A stretch of DNA of 17,422 bases, from the NCBI GenBank assembly GCA_003140275.1, contig PLJQ01000485.1, forward strand, positions 1-17,422, given 5' to 3'. Below the pieces are notes generated by a model. It was not told the DNA's origin. It searched no databases and saw nothing but the letters and a program-made list of their open reading frames with translations. The position numbers and the translations under genes were made by a program. The stretch is from Limisphaerales bacterium (GTDB lineage Bacteria > Verrucomicrobiota > Verrucomicrobiia > Limisphaerales > PALSA-1396). Below, one piece after another: positions 6,680-14,317 of this stretch (position 1 is the stretch's first letter; each line of letters starts with the position of its first letter).

Positions 6680-7432
6680 TTAACCCAGCGCCACTAACAG
6701 CGGGGTTGTTTCATTTTTGCCATCCGCGCTCGAAAAGGCCAGGTAGGGAATAAAAAGCAGATTAAGCAACGGTATAAAAACAAGGATCACCAGCCATGCG
6801 CTCTTCTTCCTCGCGCGACAAACTTTAAAGCACCAGTAAACAAATACGAACAGGCCAATGGGAGGAATGAAATACAACAAGATGAGCCAGGGTGAAATGC
6901 CAGCGGCCCGATGCAGGGGAATGAATTGCAGCCACGGCAGCCAGATCACAACGCCTGGCTTCTGGCCGACCTTGGTGCAAATCAGGTAACAGCAAAACGA
7001 ATAAAAAAGGTGGAATAGAAGCGAAACCGCTCCCACCACGATAAGAAACGTTTGAAGATTAACTCCGCGCAACTTGAGTTTTTCCTCGTATGAACCGCTC
7101 ACGCCGCGCATGAATTCGCCAACCTTGCTTTCCCGCACTTTTCCGGTGAGCGCCTGCATTTTGCCCGCCAACGCGTTCGGTTGGACCGGCCCAGCGGGAG
7201 TGTAGCCAAGTCTTTTCAGGTCTTCAGCAGCCAGGTCTTTGACCTTGATGTTGATCGAGCCGCCCACGTGCGTGATGAAGACGAATACGGCGGTTTTATT
7301 CAGCACCGTGACGTTGGTGTACGTTTCCGAGGCAACCTTGAGCGTCTTAAAGGTTTCTTCGGCGGACAATGAATGGCCCGCCAACATCGTCCAAAGCGTC
7401 AGCGCTAATACAAAAATATATCGTCTGGTCAT
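6680..7432 (-). CDS. Signal-peptide membrane protein, DUF5684-like C-terminus
   Basis: The 250-residue product begins with a signal peptide (about 1-24, likely cleaved after SLSA). A short extracytoplasmic region (25-125) follows, then about four hydrophobic segments (128-152, 160-172, 181-204, 212-233). The C-terminal part, with VGQKPGVVIWLPWLQFIPL, a second helix pair with IPPIGLFVFVYW and a final helix with VFIPLLNLLFIPYLAF, resembles DUF5684-type membrane proteins of unknown function. That match is from pattern memory and tentative. It lies between ftsK (104 bp upstream) and the RodZ-like gene (130 bp downstream) on one strand, so co-transcription is likely; a cell-envelope role is a guess from context. 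The ATG start has no Shine-Dalgarno. Confidence 0.75.
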   Translation of the reverse strand: MTRRYIFVLALTLWTMLAGHSLSAEETFKTLKVASETYTNVTVLNKTAVFVFITHVGGSINIKVKDLAAEDLKRLGYTPAGPVQPNALAGKMQALTGKVRESKVGEFMRGVSGSYEEKLKLRGVNLQTFLIVVGAVSLLFHLFYSFCCYLICTKVGQKPGVVIWLPWLQFIPLHRAAGISPWLILLYFIPPIGLFVFVYWCFKVCRARKKSAWLVILVFIPLLNLLFIPYLAFSSADGKNETTPLLVALG

Positions 7433-7536
7433 TAAACGGGATTGTGCCTAGTTTAGTCTCAATACCTCGTCATTCCACCTCTGTGAATAAAAGCAATCGC
7501 ACCGAATTGCAATTCCTAAACTCAGAACAAACCGCT

Positions 7537-10233
7537 TTATTGTCCCGCGCCATCCGCACCGCCGCCGTCGAGGTCGATGAGGATGTCGCGCGGCTCGGCG
7601 CCCTTGCTGGGACCAACGACGCCACGATTCTCAAGTTCGTCCATAATGCGGGCGGCACGGGTGTAGCCGAGACGCAGACGGCGTTGCATCAAGGAAACAC
7701 TTGCCTTCTGTTCGCTGCGGATCACTTCAATGCATTGCTGAATCAGGTCTTCGTCTTCGTCGATCCCGCTTTCGTTGTCGTAATTGCTCGCGGGTTTGGA
7801 GAGTTGCCGGTGAATTTCCATTTCGTAGCTTGGTTTGCCCTGCAGGGCGATAAAATCCACGATGGTTTGAATTTCATGGTCGGTGATAAGCGCGCCCTGG
7901 GCACGAATCAGTTTTGCTGAGCCAGGCGGCAGATAAAGCATGTCGCCCTTGCCCAATAACTTGTCAGCGCCCATCGCGTCGAGAATGGTGCGCGAGTCCA
8001 CCTTGGCCGCGACCTGAAACGCGATGCGGGCGGGAATGTTCGCCTTGATGACGCCGGTGATGACATCTACGCTTGGTCGCTGGGTAGCGACGATGCAATG
8101 AATGCCCGCTGCGCGCGCCATCTGGGTGATGCGGGCGATGGCCATTTCCACGTCGGCCGGCGCAACCAACATGAGGTCGGCCAGCTCGTCGATTATGACG
8201 ACGATGTAGCTGAGTTTTTCAGGAATTACGATGTCCTCCTCGCGTGGTACCACGATCTCCTCATCCACTTCGACTGCAAATCCGTCCGAGCCCGCTTCAA
8301 CTTTTTCTTTTTTGGTCATGAGCGGCAGTTCCGGTTCGCTCTGCTTTATGGGTTTGTTCTTGGGTCGGTCGTTGAACGATTTGATATTGCGGACGCCGAC
8401 GCGCGCAAAAATCTGGTAACGCTTTTCCATTTCGTTGACGACCCAGCGCAACGCGAGGATGACTTTCTTTGGATCCGTTACGACCGGCACGACGAGGTGC
8501 GGCAGCGAGTTGTAATGTTGCAGTTCGACCACCTTGGGATCGATCATCACGAAGCGAAGCTGGTCGGGCGAAAAACGATACAGCAGCGAGGCGATGATGG
8601 CATTGATGCACACCGATTTGCCGGAGCCGGTGCTGCCGGCAATCATCAGGTGCGGCATTTCGCCGAGGTCCGCAACGATCGGATGACCATAAACATCCTT
8701 GCCCAGCGCGAGCGGAATCCGCGCCTTGGTGTTGCGCCACTCGTCCGATTCCAACAAGTCGCGCATGATGACTTTGGTCTTGATCAGGTTCGGAACTTCC
8801 ACGCCGACCGAACTCTTGCCGGGCACCGGCGCGAGGATATGAATGCGTTCCGCTTTGAGCGCGGCGGCGATGTTGTTCGTGAGCGCGGTGATTTTTTCGA
8901 GCTTCACACCCGGCGCCGGATGCAGCTCGTAGCGCGTGATGGTCGGGCCTTTGGTGATGTCGCCCAGCGAAACCTCGATCTCGAACTGCGCGAGCGTTTG
9001 TTGCATCAGCCGCGCATTGGCCATCAATTCTTCCTTGGATTCCGTCGGCTTCAAGTTTGGATCGGGATGCTGTAGAAAATCGAGCGACGGCAACCGGTAA
9101 TTGCCGATGAGCGGCGTGGAAGCGACGGTGATCGGCTTGGATTTTTTTGGCACCGACCTGGGTTTGGCTGCCGGTATCGTAAGCGCGGCTGTTGCCGAAT
9201 CGATCTGAACCGCAGCTTCTGATTTGTCATCGCCGGTGTGCTGATTCGACTCCGTTTTTGCAGAAGATTTTTCGTCAGGTTTCGTTTCCCCTGCTTTTGA
9301 ACTGCCGATCTCCAATTCTTTGCCCAGCACATCCGCCGTGGTCGCCGCGGCGACTTCGCGGGCGGGGATGACTTCGACTTCGTCGGGAGGGGCTGGTTCT
9401 TTTGGAGTTTCCCCTGTTTTTTTGGAACGGGAGGCCGAGAGCGTTGATCTGGGTTGAGGCACACTGTGGTCGCGGACGGTCGGCACCGGCACCGGTTGGA
9501 GATCGGCGCCGAGTCCGGCCTTTTCCACCTGATCCTGTAATTTGCGCGCTTGCTTTTCGAGTTCACGGGCGCGGCGTTCGAGCGCTTTTTCTTCCGCCGT
9601 CAGGCCCTCCGCCGGTTGCGTTTTGAGCAACCACAAACTGCGCAGCCAATCGCCGAGGCGGAAATTGGTCAGGAACAACAGGCTGATGAAGTAAAGCGCG
9701 AGGAAAATAATGGTGGCGCCCATCGTGCCAAAATGGTTGAAAATAATGTTGTTCAGATGCAGCCCGATGATGCCACCGGCGCTCGAAGCGTTCATGTTGA
9801 GAGCTATACGTTCAATGAAGGCATTGGCTGGGAGCTTGGGATTCGTCGCCAATTTGTCGAGCAGGGCCTTGTCGGTGTACAAATCAAGCAGCCCCATGCA
9901 ACACACGAACAGCAGGGCGGCCCACACCCAGCGCGTCCGCAGATAAGCCAGGCCCTGGAACAGATAGCCCAGCCCGAAAGCCAGCAGGACCATTGGCAAC
10001 AGGTAAACCGTGGCGCCAAATCCTTTGAATAACAGATTAGCCGTCCAGGCACCGATGGGGCCGATCCAGTTGTGTGCATTTTTGTTGGGCGGGGCGACGT
10101 TCGTGGCGAGATCGTAGCGATCAAAGGAAAAGAGGGATACCATAAGCAAAAACGCACCGGCAATAAGCACAACGCCGATGATATCGCTAAACCCACGCGC
10201 CGATGTCGAGTTGGTCGATTCCTTTCGAGCCAT
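7537..10233 (-). CDS. ftsK: DNA translocase FtsK
   Basis: Septum-anchored hexameric DNA pump that clears chromosome ends from the division site and activates XerCD recombination at dif. The 898 residues follow the family plan: four or five N-terminal membrane helices (about 18-37, 60-97, 101-118, 171-190), a charged coiled-coil stretch (about 212-238), a Pro/Lys/Glu-rich linker to about 370, and the RecA-like motor. Walker A is GSTGSGKS (533-540) and Walker B YIVVIIDELADLM (676-688; D682, E683), with VATQRPSVDVITGVIKANIP (715-734) following. A winged-helix gamma domain (about 826-888), which reads KOPS-type DNA motifs and contacts XerD, ends the protein. A roughly 50-residue acidic segment (622-672) precedes Walker B. 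Start ATG at 10231-10233; no Shine-Dalgarno. It is divergent from the BrkB gene across a CAAAGTT heptamer array. Confidence 0.95.
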   Translation of the reverse strand: MARKESTNSTSARGFSDIIGVVLIAGAFLLMVSLFSFDRYDLATNVAPPNKNAHNWIGPIGAWTANLLFKGFGATVYLLPMVLLAFGLGYLFQGLAYLRTRWVWAALLFVCCMGLLDLYTDKALLDKLATNPKLPANAFIERIALNMNASSAGGIIGLHLNNIIFNHFGTMGATIIFLALYFISLLFLTNFRLGDWLRSLWLLKTQPAEGLTAEEKALERRARELEKQARKLQDQVEKAGLGADLQPVPVPTVRDHSVPQPRSTLSASRSKKTGETPKEPAPPDEVEVIPAREVAAATTADVLGKELEIGSSKAGETKPDEKSSAKTESNQHTGDDKSEAAVQIDSATAALTIPAAKPRSVPKKSKPITVASTPLIGNYRLPSLDFLQHPDPNLKPTESKEELMANARLMQQTLAQFEIEVSLGDITKGPTITRYELHPAPGVKLEKITALTNNIAAALKAERIHILAPVPGKSSVGVEVPNLIKTKVIMRDLLESDEWRNTKARIPLALGKDVYGHPIVADLGEMPHLMIAGSTGSGKSVCINAIIASLLYRFSPDQLRFVMIDPKVVELQHYNSLPHLVVPVVTDPKKVILALRWVVNEMEKRYQIFARVGVRNIKSFNDRPKNKPIKQSEPELPLMTKKEKVEAGSDGFAVEVDEEIVVPREEDIVIPEKLSYIVVIIDELADLMLVAPADVEMAIARITQMARAAGIHCIVATQRPSVDVITGVIKANIPARIAFQVAAKVDSRTILDAMGADKLLGKGDMLYLPPGSAKLIRAQGALITDHEIQTIVDFIALQGKPSYEMEIHRQLSKPASNYDNESGIDEDEDLIQQCIEVIRSEQKASVSLMQRRLRLGYTRAARIMDELENRGVVGPSKGAEPRDILIDLDGGGADGAGQ

Positions 10234-10251
10234 GCGCGCAGATTAACAGTC

Positions 10252-10279
10252 CAAAGTTCAAAGTTCAAAGTTCAAAGTT
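10252..10279 (+). repeat. Heptamer tandem repeat (CAAAGTT)4 between ftsK and the BrkB gene
   Basis: Four perfect 7-bp units in the 107-bp gap between the divergent ftsK and BrkB starts. Read on the minus strand it gives repeated TTTGAAC, so it supplies TTGAAC hexamers upstream of ftsK; the nearest lies 15 bp from a GTTAAT that could be a -10 element. Whether it is used as promoter DNA is not shown. Confidence 0.95.
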
Positions 10280-10300
10280 GAAAAGCGTCGCGCCGCCCGG

Positions 10301-10328
10301 TTGACTTGCCTGGGCGCTTTGTTAGCGT
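10301..10328 (+). promoter_or_regulatory. Candidate sigma-70-type promoter for the BrkB gene
   Basis: TTGACT (10301-10306, five of six to the consensus -35), a 16-bp spacer and TAGCGT (10323-10328, a weak -10). Transcription would start around 10335, leaving almost no leader before the ATG at 10341, consistent with the lack of a Shine-Dalgarno. Prediction only. Confidence 0.35.
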
Positions 10329-10340
10329 TGCGCCAGCGTC

Positions 10341-12074
10341 ATGTCGAAAAAATCTTTTGCCCGCCTCACCCGCATCGTGACTGGTGCTTTTGGCCCGGCC
10401 CGGGACGAAACTTTTTCGTTCGAGACCAGCCTCACGCGGTTTGAGAGATTTGTTCACTTCTGGGTGCTGGTTTGGGGCAGCTTCCGGCGCAATCGCTGTC
10501 CCGTCCGCGCCTCCGCTCTTTCCTTCACGACGCTGCTTGCCCTTATCCCCATGCTCGCGGTGGCCATGAGCGTCACCACCATGTTCCTCAAATCCAAAGG
10601 CCAGGAAAAAATCCAGTCATTCGTGGAACGGTTCGTCGAACAAATGGTCCCGGTGACCAACATTAAAACGAACCTGTCGCCCGAACCGGCGGGCGAATCA
10701 CCGGACACAAGCGCTCTGTCCGTAGCCCAGCCAGACAACTTGCTTGCGGCGGTAACCGCAAGCAATCCGGTTACCAGCGTCAGCCAGACGGACGTAATTG
10801 CCGCACCAATCCGCGACGAGCGAGTGGATGCCGCGCAAAAGGAAGCGGCGAGATTCATCAATGATCTTATCCAAAACGCTTACAGCGGCCGGATCGGGGT
10901 CGTTGGTGTGGTGTTTTTGTTATGGACGGCGATCGTTATGTTAACGCGCGTGGAAGAAACTTTCAACGACATCTGGGGCGTGACGCGCGGGCGCAACTGG
11001 CTTTCACGCGTGGTGCTCTATTGGGCGACGATCACACTCGGGCCGCTGCTGCTCGTGGGTGCATTGGGACTGGCCAGCGGATCGCATTTCCAAAAAACGC
11101 GCACCCTGCTCACGGACGTGCCCTTCCTCGAACCGGTTTTCTCCCAACTGCTGCCCGTCCTTGTGATCACGATCACCTTTGCACTGTTCTATAAGTTGAT
11201 GCCGAACACCAAGGTCCACTTCGGCGCGGCCCTGGTAGGCGGCGCGCTGGCCGGAACCGCCTGGCACTTGTTCAACGTGTTTAATCTCTACGTTGGCTCG
11301 CGCGCCGTGAACGCCAGCAAACTCTACGGCAGCCTCGCCCTCGTGCCGTTGCTCATGCTGGGACTTTACACCGTTTGGGTCATCGTGCTGTTCGGCGCGC
11401 AAGTCGCCTACGCGTTCCAGAACCGCGAATCGTATTTGCAGGAAAAGCTCGCCGAGAATGTGAATCAGCGCGGGCGCGAGTTCGTGGCATTGCGCTTGAT
11501 GACCTGCATCGGACAGCGGTTCAATCGCGGTTTGCCGCCCGCCACGGTGCCAGAAATGTCCCATGAACTCGGCATCCCGAGCAAGCTCGTTCAGCAGGTA
11601 TTGCAGACATTGCTCGCCGCGCGGCTCCTCGTGGAAATCTCCGGCGCGGAGAGCGGTTATTCCCCGGCGCGCCCGCTCGACGCGATCAACGGCCATCACA
11701 TACTGCTCGCCATGCGCGCCACGCAGGGGCAAGAGTTGGTTACGCGTGATGAACCGGTGCGCATGGAGGTTTATGGCGAGTTCGCCCGCATCCAAGCTGC
11801 GGAAAAGGAAGCGGCATCATCGGTAACGATGCTGGCATTGGTCAACCGCGCACAGGCCCGATTGGAAATCGCGCCACCAACCGAACGGGAAAAAGACATC
11901 AACGACGTCGCGACCAAGGTGGCTAAAGTGACAGAATTGCCCAACGAACCTGCCAACGCCCCCAAAGTCGTACAGATTGAAGAAGAGATTAAGTCTGTTT
12001 CGCCCACCACCCACGCAACGACGGGGCCGATGGCGGAGGTCTCCGGCGACGACAACCAAAGTTTCCCGTTGTGA
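10341..12074 (+). CDS. YihY/virulence factor BrkB family membrane protein with C-terminal winged helix
   Basis: YihY/BrkB family protein of 577 residues, once mis-annotated as RNase BN; function not established. About six membrane helices are visible (near 37-80, 184-204, 225-247, 268-285, 294-316, 330-358), with family motifs RASALSFTTLLALIP (56-70), VEETFNDIWGV (204-214) and YGSLALVPLLMLGLY (329-343). A cytoplasmic winged-helix-like domain (about 374-460) and a charged tail follow, as in the long forms of the family. Between the first and second helices lies an additional Ser/Thr/Ala-rich segment (about 110-157) containing strong inverted repeats at DNA level. The stop overlaps the GTG of ald (GTGA), implying translational coupling. 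It is divergent from ftsK. Confidence 0.88.
   Translation: MSKKSFARLTRIVTGAFGPARDETFSFETSLTRFERFVHFWVLVWGSFRRNRCPVRASALSFTTLLALIPMLAVAMSVTTMFLKSKGQEKIQSFVERFVEQMVPVTNIKTNLSPEPAGESPDTSALSVAQPDNLLAAVTASNPVTSVSQTDVIAAPIRDERVDAAQKEAARFINDLIQNAYSGRIGVVGVVFLLWTAIVMLTRVEETFNDIWGVTRGRNWLSRVVLYWATITLGPLLLVGALGLASGSHFQKTRTLLTDVPFLEPVFSQLLPVLVITITFALFYKLMPNTKVHFGAALVGGALAGTAWHLFNVFNLYVGSRAVNASKLYGSLALVPLLMLGLYTVWVIVLFGAQVAYAFQNRESYLQEKLAENVNQRGREFVALRLMTCIGQRFNRGLPPATVPEMSHELGIPSKLVQQVLQTLLAARLLVEISGAESGYSPARPLDAINGHHILLAMRATQGQELVTRDEPVRMEVYGEFARIQAAEKEAASSVTMLALVNRAQARLEIAPPTEREKDINDVATKVAKVTELPNEPANAPKVVQIEEEIKSVSPTTHATTGPMAEVSGDDNQSFPL
10740..10775. repeat. Two overlapping, mutually exclusive inverted repeats within the BrkB gene
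   Basis: TTGCTTGCGG (10740-10749) and CCGCAAGCAA (10756-10765) form a perfect 10-bp stem with a 6-nt loop. GGTAACCG (10751-10758) and CGGTTACC (10768-10775) form a perfect 8-bp stem with a 9-nt loop. They share bases, so only one can form at a time. They encode residues 133-145 in the poorly conserved insertion between the first two membrane helices. Confidence 0.8.
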
Positions 12075-13066
12075 TCATCGGCGTTCCCAAAGAGATTAAA
12101 GCGGACGAGTATCGCATCGCGCTCCTGCCATCGGCCGCCTACCAACTGATCAATCGCGGTCATCAGGTGGTGGTCGAATGCGAAGCGGGGGCAGGTGCGG
12201 GTTATCTAGATACCGATTACAAAGGCGCCGGAGTTACGATGGTCATGGATCACCGCTCGGTTTTTGAAAAGGCTGAATTGATCGTCAAGGTGAAGGAACC
12301 ACAAACTACCGAGTATCCTTTGCTGCGGCCGGGCCAGCTACTTTTCACTTACCTCCATCTGGCGGCAAGCCGACCGCTCAACGAAGCGTTGCTCAAATCC
12401 GGCGTGACCACTCTAGCCTACGAAACGATTGAAGTCAACCGCCGTCTGCCGTTGCTCGAACCCATGAACGAAATTGCCGGGCGGATGAGCGTGCTGGTCG
12501 GCGGCTACTTTCTTGCCAAACATATTGGCGGCAGCGGCGTGTTGCTGGGTGGCGTGCCGGGCGTGTTACCGGGCAAAGTGGTCGTGCTTGGCGGCGGCGC
12601 GTCGGGTATCAACGCCGCGCGCATGGCCCAAGGCCTCGGCGCGGACGTGACCATCCTTGAAGTGGACCTGGAACGGATGCGTTTCCTCGACATTACCCTG
12701 CACACCGCGCACACGCTTTACTCGAATGAAGCTCACTTGATGGAATTGTTGCCGGACGTGGACTTGCTCATTGGTGCCGTGCTCGTGCCCGGTGCCAAGT
12801 CTCCCAAACTGATCAACCGGAAAATGCTGCGCCGGATGCGGCCCGGCAGTGTGCTGGTGGACATCGCCATCGACCAAGGCGACTGCGCTGAAACCTCCCG
12901 CCCAACCACTCATCACGATCCGGTCTTTGTCGAGGAAGGCGTGATTCATTATTGCGTGGCGAACATGCCGGCTGCTTACGCGCGCACAGCCACGCAAGCG
13001 CTCACCAATGTGACCTATCGGTACATCGAATCACGCGGGCGCGGGTTGGCAGATGCCGCCTCATAA
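12071..13066 (+). CDS. ald: Alanine dehydrogenase, apparently C-terminally truncated
   Basis: NAD-dependent enzyme interconverting L-alanine and pyruvate plus ammonia. It starts at GTG in the GTGA overlap with the BrkB gene (MIIGVPKEIK is the typical N-terminus). Active-site residues known for the family are present: R15, K75 (VKVKEP), H96 (TYLHLA) and the Asp of IDQG (268), plus the nucleotide-binding GGGASG (174-179). Length is 331 residues against about 370 for the family: after RGRGLADAAS a TAA removes the last roughly 40 residues, which normally fold back on the catalytic domain. In the next frame (13053-13079) MPPHNGTVT matches the conserved HNGxVT segment that should follow, which suggests a small deletion with frameshift. 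The protein may still fold, be impaired, or reflect an assembly error. Confidence 0.88.
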   Translation: MIIGVPKEIKADEYRIALLPSAAYQLINRGHQVVVECEAGAGAGYLDTDYKGAGVTMVMDHRSVFEKAELIVKVKEPQTTEYPLLRPGQLLFTYLHLAASRPLNEALLKSGVTTLAYETIEVNRRLPLLEPMNEIAGRMSVLVGGYFLAKHIGGSGVLLGGVPGVLPGKVVVLGGGASGINAARMAQGLGADVTILEVDLERMRFLDITLHTAHTLYSNEAHLMELLPDVDLLIGAVLVPGAKSPKLINRKMLRRMRPGSVLVDIAIDQGDCAETSRPTTHHDPVFVEEGVIHYCVANMPAAYARTATQALTNVTYRYIESRGRGLADAAS

Positions 13067-13170
13067 CGGAACAGTCACCGTCCGATTAAAGGTCACTAAT
13101 CGAGCACAGTGCCACGCCTTGCCTTTGGTATTCAAAACCCGCCGCCGTGCGCAAATATCAGAAACAGCGT

Positions 13171-13186
13171 TGGCATGTCTATTGCT
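13171..13186 (+). promoter_or_regulatory. Sigma-54 (RpoN) promoter for the pseudopilin operon
   Basis: TGGCATGTCTATTGCT matches the consensus TGGCAYG-N4-TTGCW, including the invariant GG (13172-13173) and GC (13184-13185) with exactly ten bases between. Transcription would start near 13197, upstream of the AAGGAGG and the ATG at 13219. Sigma-54 control through PilR-type activators is known for pilin genes in other bacteria. An activator-binding site should lie further upstream; I could not identify one. Confidence 0.7.
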
Positions 13187-13209
13187 CTTCGCACTCAGCA
13201 GCAGTCGCC

Positions 13210-13216
13210 AAGGAGG
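13210..13216 (+). promoter_or_regulatory. Shine-Dalgarno AAGGAGG with very short spacing
   Basis: AAGGAGG ends only two bases before the ATG at 13219, closer than the usual 5-9. It still favours this start over the in-frame upstream ATG at 13147, because the predicted protein then opens with a short basic prepilin leader and the sigma-54 start site lies downstream of 13147. Confidence 0.6.
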
Positions 13217-13218
13217 AC

Positions 13219-13674
13219 ATGAAAATACATATTCGCACCAAGGATCAGAACGCAGGGTTTAGTCTTACTGAAGTCGTCATGTCGATTGCTATTACAGCCA
13301 CAACATTTGCAGGGGTAATTTATGGCTACGTAGGCACTGGCGTGCGGGCAGAATGGAGCGCCTATTCTCTGGCGGCCCAATCGTTGGCGATGGAAGGAGT
13401 CGAGCAGGCACGCGCAGCGAAATGGGACCCGCAAGCCTGGCCTCCCGTTGATGAACTGGGGGTAACGAATTATACGCAAGTGGACCAACTCGACGTGCCG
13501 GTTTCAGGTCAACCGATCCTTGCGACCAACTACGTAAGCATCACGACCGTTTCTACAATTCCGGCCCTGAGGAAGCTGCGCGCCGATTGTGTTTGGATGC
13601 TCATCAGCCGTCCGCAAAATGCCTGCGGGCCATTCACCAATACGGTAATTACCTATCGCGCTGTTGATCAATGA
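13219..13674 (+). CDS. Prepilin-type N-terminal cleavage/methylation protein (minor pseudopilin)
   Basis: A 151-residue pseudopilin. The leader MKIHIRTKDQNAG ends in Gly13, the prepilin peptidase cleavage site; the mature protein begins FSLTEVV, with Phe at +1 and Glu at +5 (Glu18), followed by the hydrophobic assembly helix to about residue 38. The C-terminal domain is short and has two cysteines (C124, C136) that could form a disulfide loop. Likely role: minor subunit (FimT/PilV or GspI/J type) priming a type IV pilus or type II secretion pseudopilus in the envelope. It is first in a three-gene operon behind a sigma-54 promoter, and its stop overlaps the next start (ATGA). The exact subfamily cannot be assigned. 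Confidence 0.88.
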   Translation: MKIHIRTKDQNAGFSLTEVVMSIAITATTFAGVIYGYVGTGVRAEWSAYSLAAQSLAMEGVEQARAAKWDPQAWPPVDELGVTNYTQVDQLDVPVSGQPILATNYVSITTVSTIPALRKLRADCVWMLISRPQNACGPFTNTVITYRAVDQ

Positions 13675-14294
13675 AGCTCCTTTCTTCCATTGCTTCGCCC
13701 CGCTGGCCGCTGCGAAGCGGCCAAACGGCCTTCACGCTCACGGAATTCATGGTTGCCATGAGCATTTTCGCGCTGGTCATTTTTGCCGTGATCTATTCAC
13801 AGATGTTTGGGATGAAGATGTTCACCATGACTCAAAGCAAATTGACCGCTTCAAACGGCGCTCGCAAAGTTCTGAATCGTATCAGAGACGAAATCCGGTC
13901 GGGCAAGACCATGGTCGTTGGAAATGGAGATGCCAATTCGTTTTCCATCATCCTGTCAAATGCTCCGGTCGTGGGAAACGCGCTCCAGATTTATCCCACG
14001 ACGGCCACCAACACCTTCGTGCGATATTACCTGGATCTGAGTGACCAAAAACTGAAGCGGCAAACAAGCGGAAGTAATCAGCTCGAGGTCCTGGCCAGTT
14101 ATATTACCAATCAAATCGTGTTCCGCGCCGAGGATTACGCGGGCAATGTACTGACCAATGAGCAGAACAACCGGGTGATCAAAATGACTTTGCAGTTTTA
14201 TCAGTGGGAATTTCCTGTAATGGTGGCCGGACAGGGTGGTTACTACGATTATTACAAGCTACAAACCCGAATGACCCGGCGAACGATCGAATAA
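13671..14294 (+). CDS. PilW/GspJ-like prepilin-type protein with Ala at the cleavage site
   Basis: A 207-residue pseudopilin whose ATG overlaps the previous stop by 4 bp (ATGA), so translation is probably coupled. The leader is about 20 residues and ends in Ala (QTA), followed by FTLTEFMVAMS: Phe +1, Glu +5 (Glu25), then the hydrophobic helix to about residue 43. Ala at -1 instead of Gly is tolerated by some prepilin peptidases but less common. The rest (RKVLNRIRDEIRSGKTMVV, then beta-rich segments) resembles PilW/GspJ minor pseudopilins, which sit near the pilus tip. The C-terminal region is Tyr-rich (GGYYDYYKLQTRMTRR). Part of the sigma-54-associated operon. Confidence 0.87.
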   Translation: MKLLSSIASPRWPLRSGQTAFTLTEFMVAMSIFALVIFAVIYSQMFGMKMFTMTQSKLTASNGARKVLNRIRDEIRSGKTMVVGNGDANSFSIILSNAPVVGNALQIYPTTATNTFVRYYLDLSDQKLKRQTSGSNQLEVLASYITNQIVFRAEDYAGNVLTNEQNNRVIKMTLQFYQWEFPVMVAGQGGYYDYYKLQTRMTRRTIE

Positions 14295-14317
14295 CGTCCA
14301 ACGAAAACCAGAGACTG

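Noticed and set aside
8098..9075. 325-residue plus-strand frame
   Set aside because: Antisense to the FtsK motor domain; composition rich in Arg, His and Phe is a typical mirror of a high-GC gene.
11004..11795. 263-residue minus-strand frame
   Set aside because: Antisense to the BrkB gene; no recognisable domain.
13053..13262. 69-residue frame between ald and the first pseudopilin
   Set aside because: Not an independent gene: its beginning is the HNGTVT remnant of ald and the rest overlaps the promoter and pilin start.
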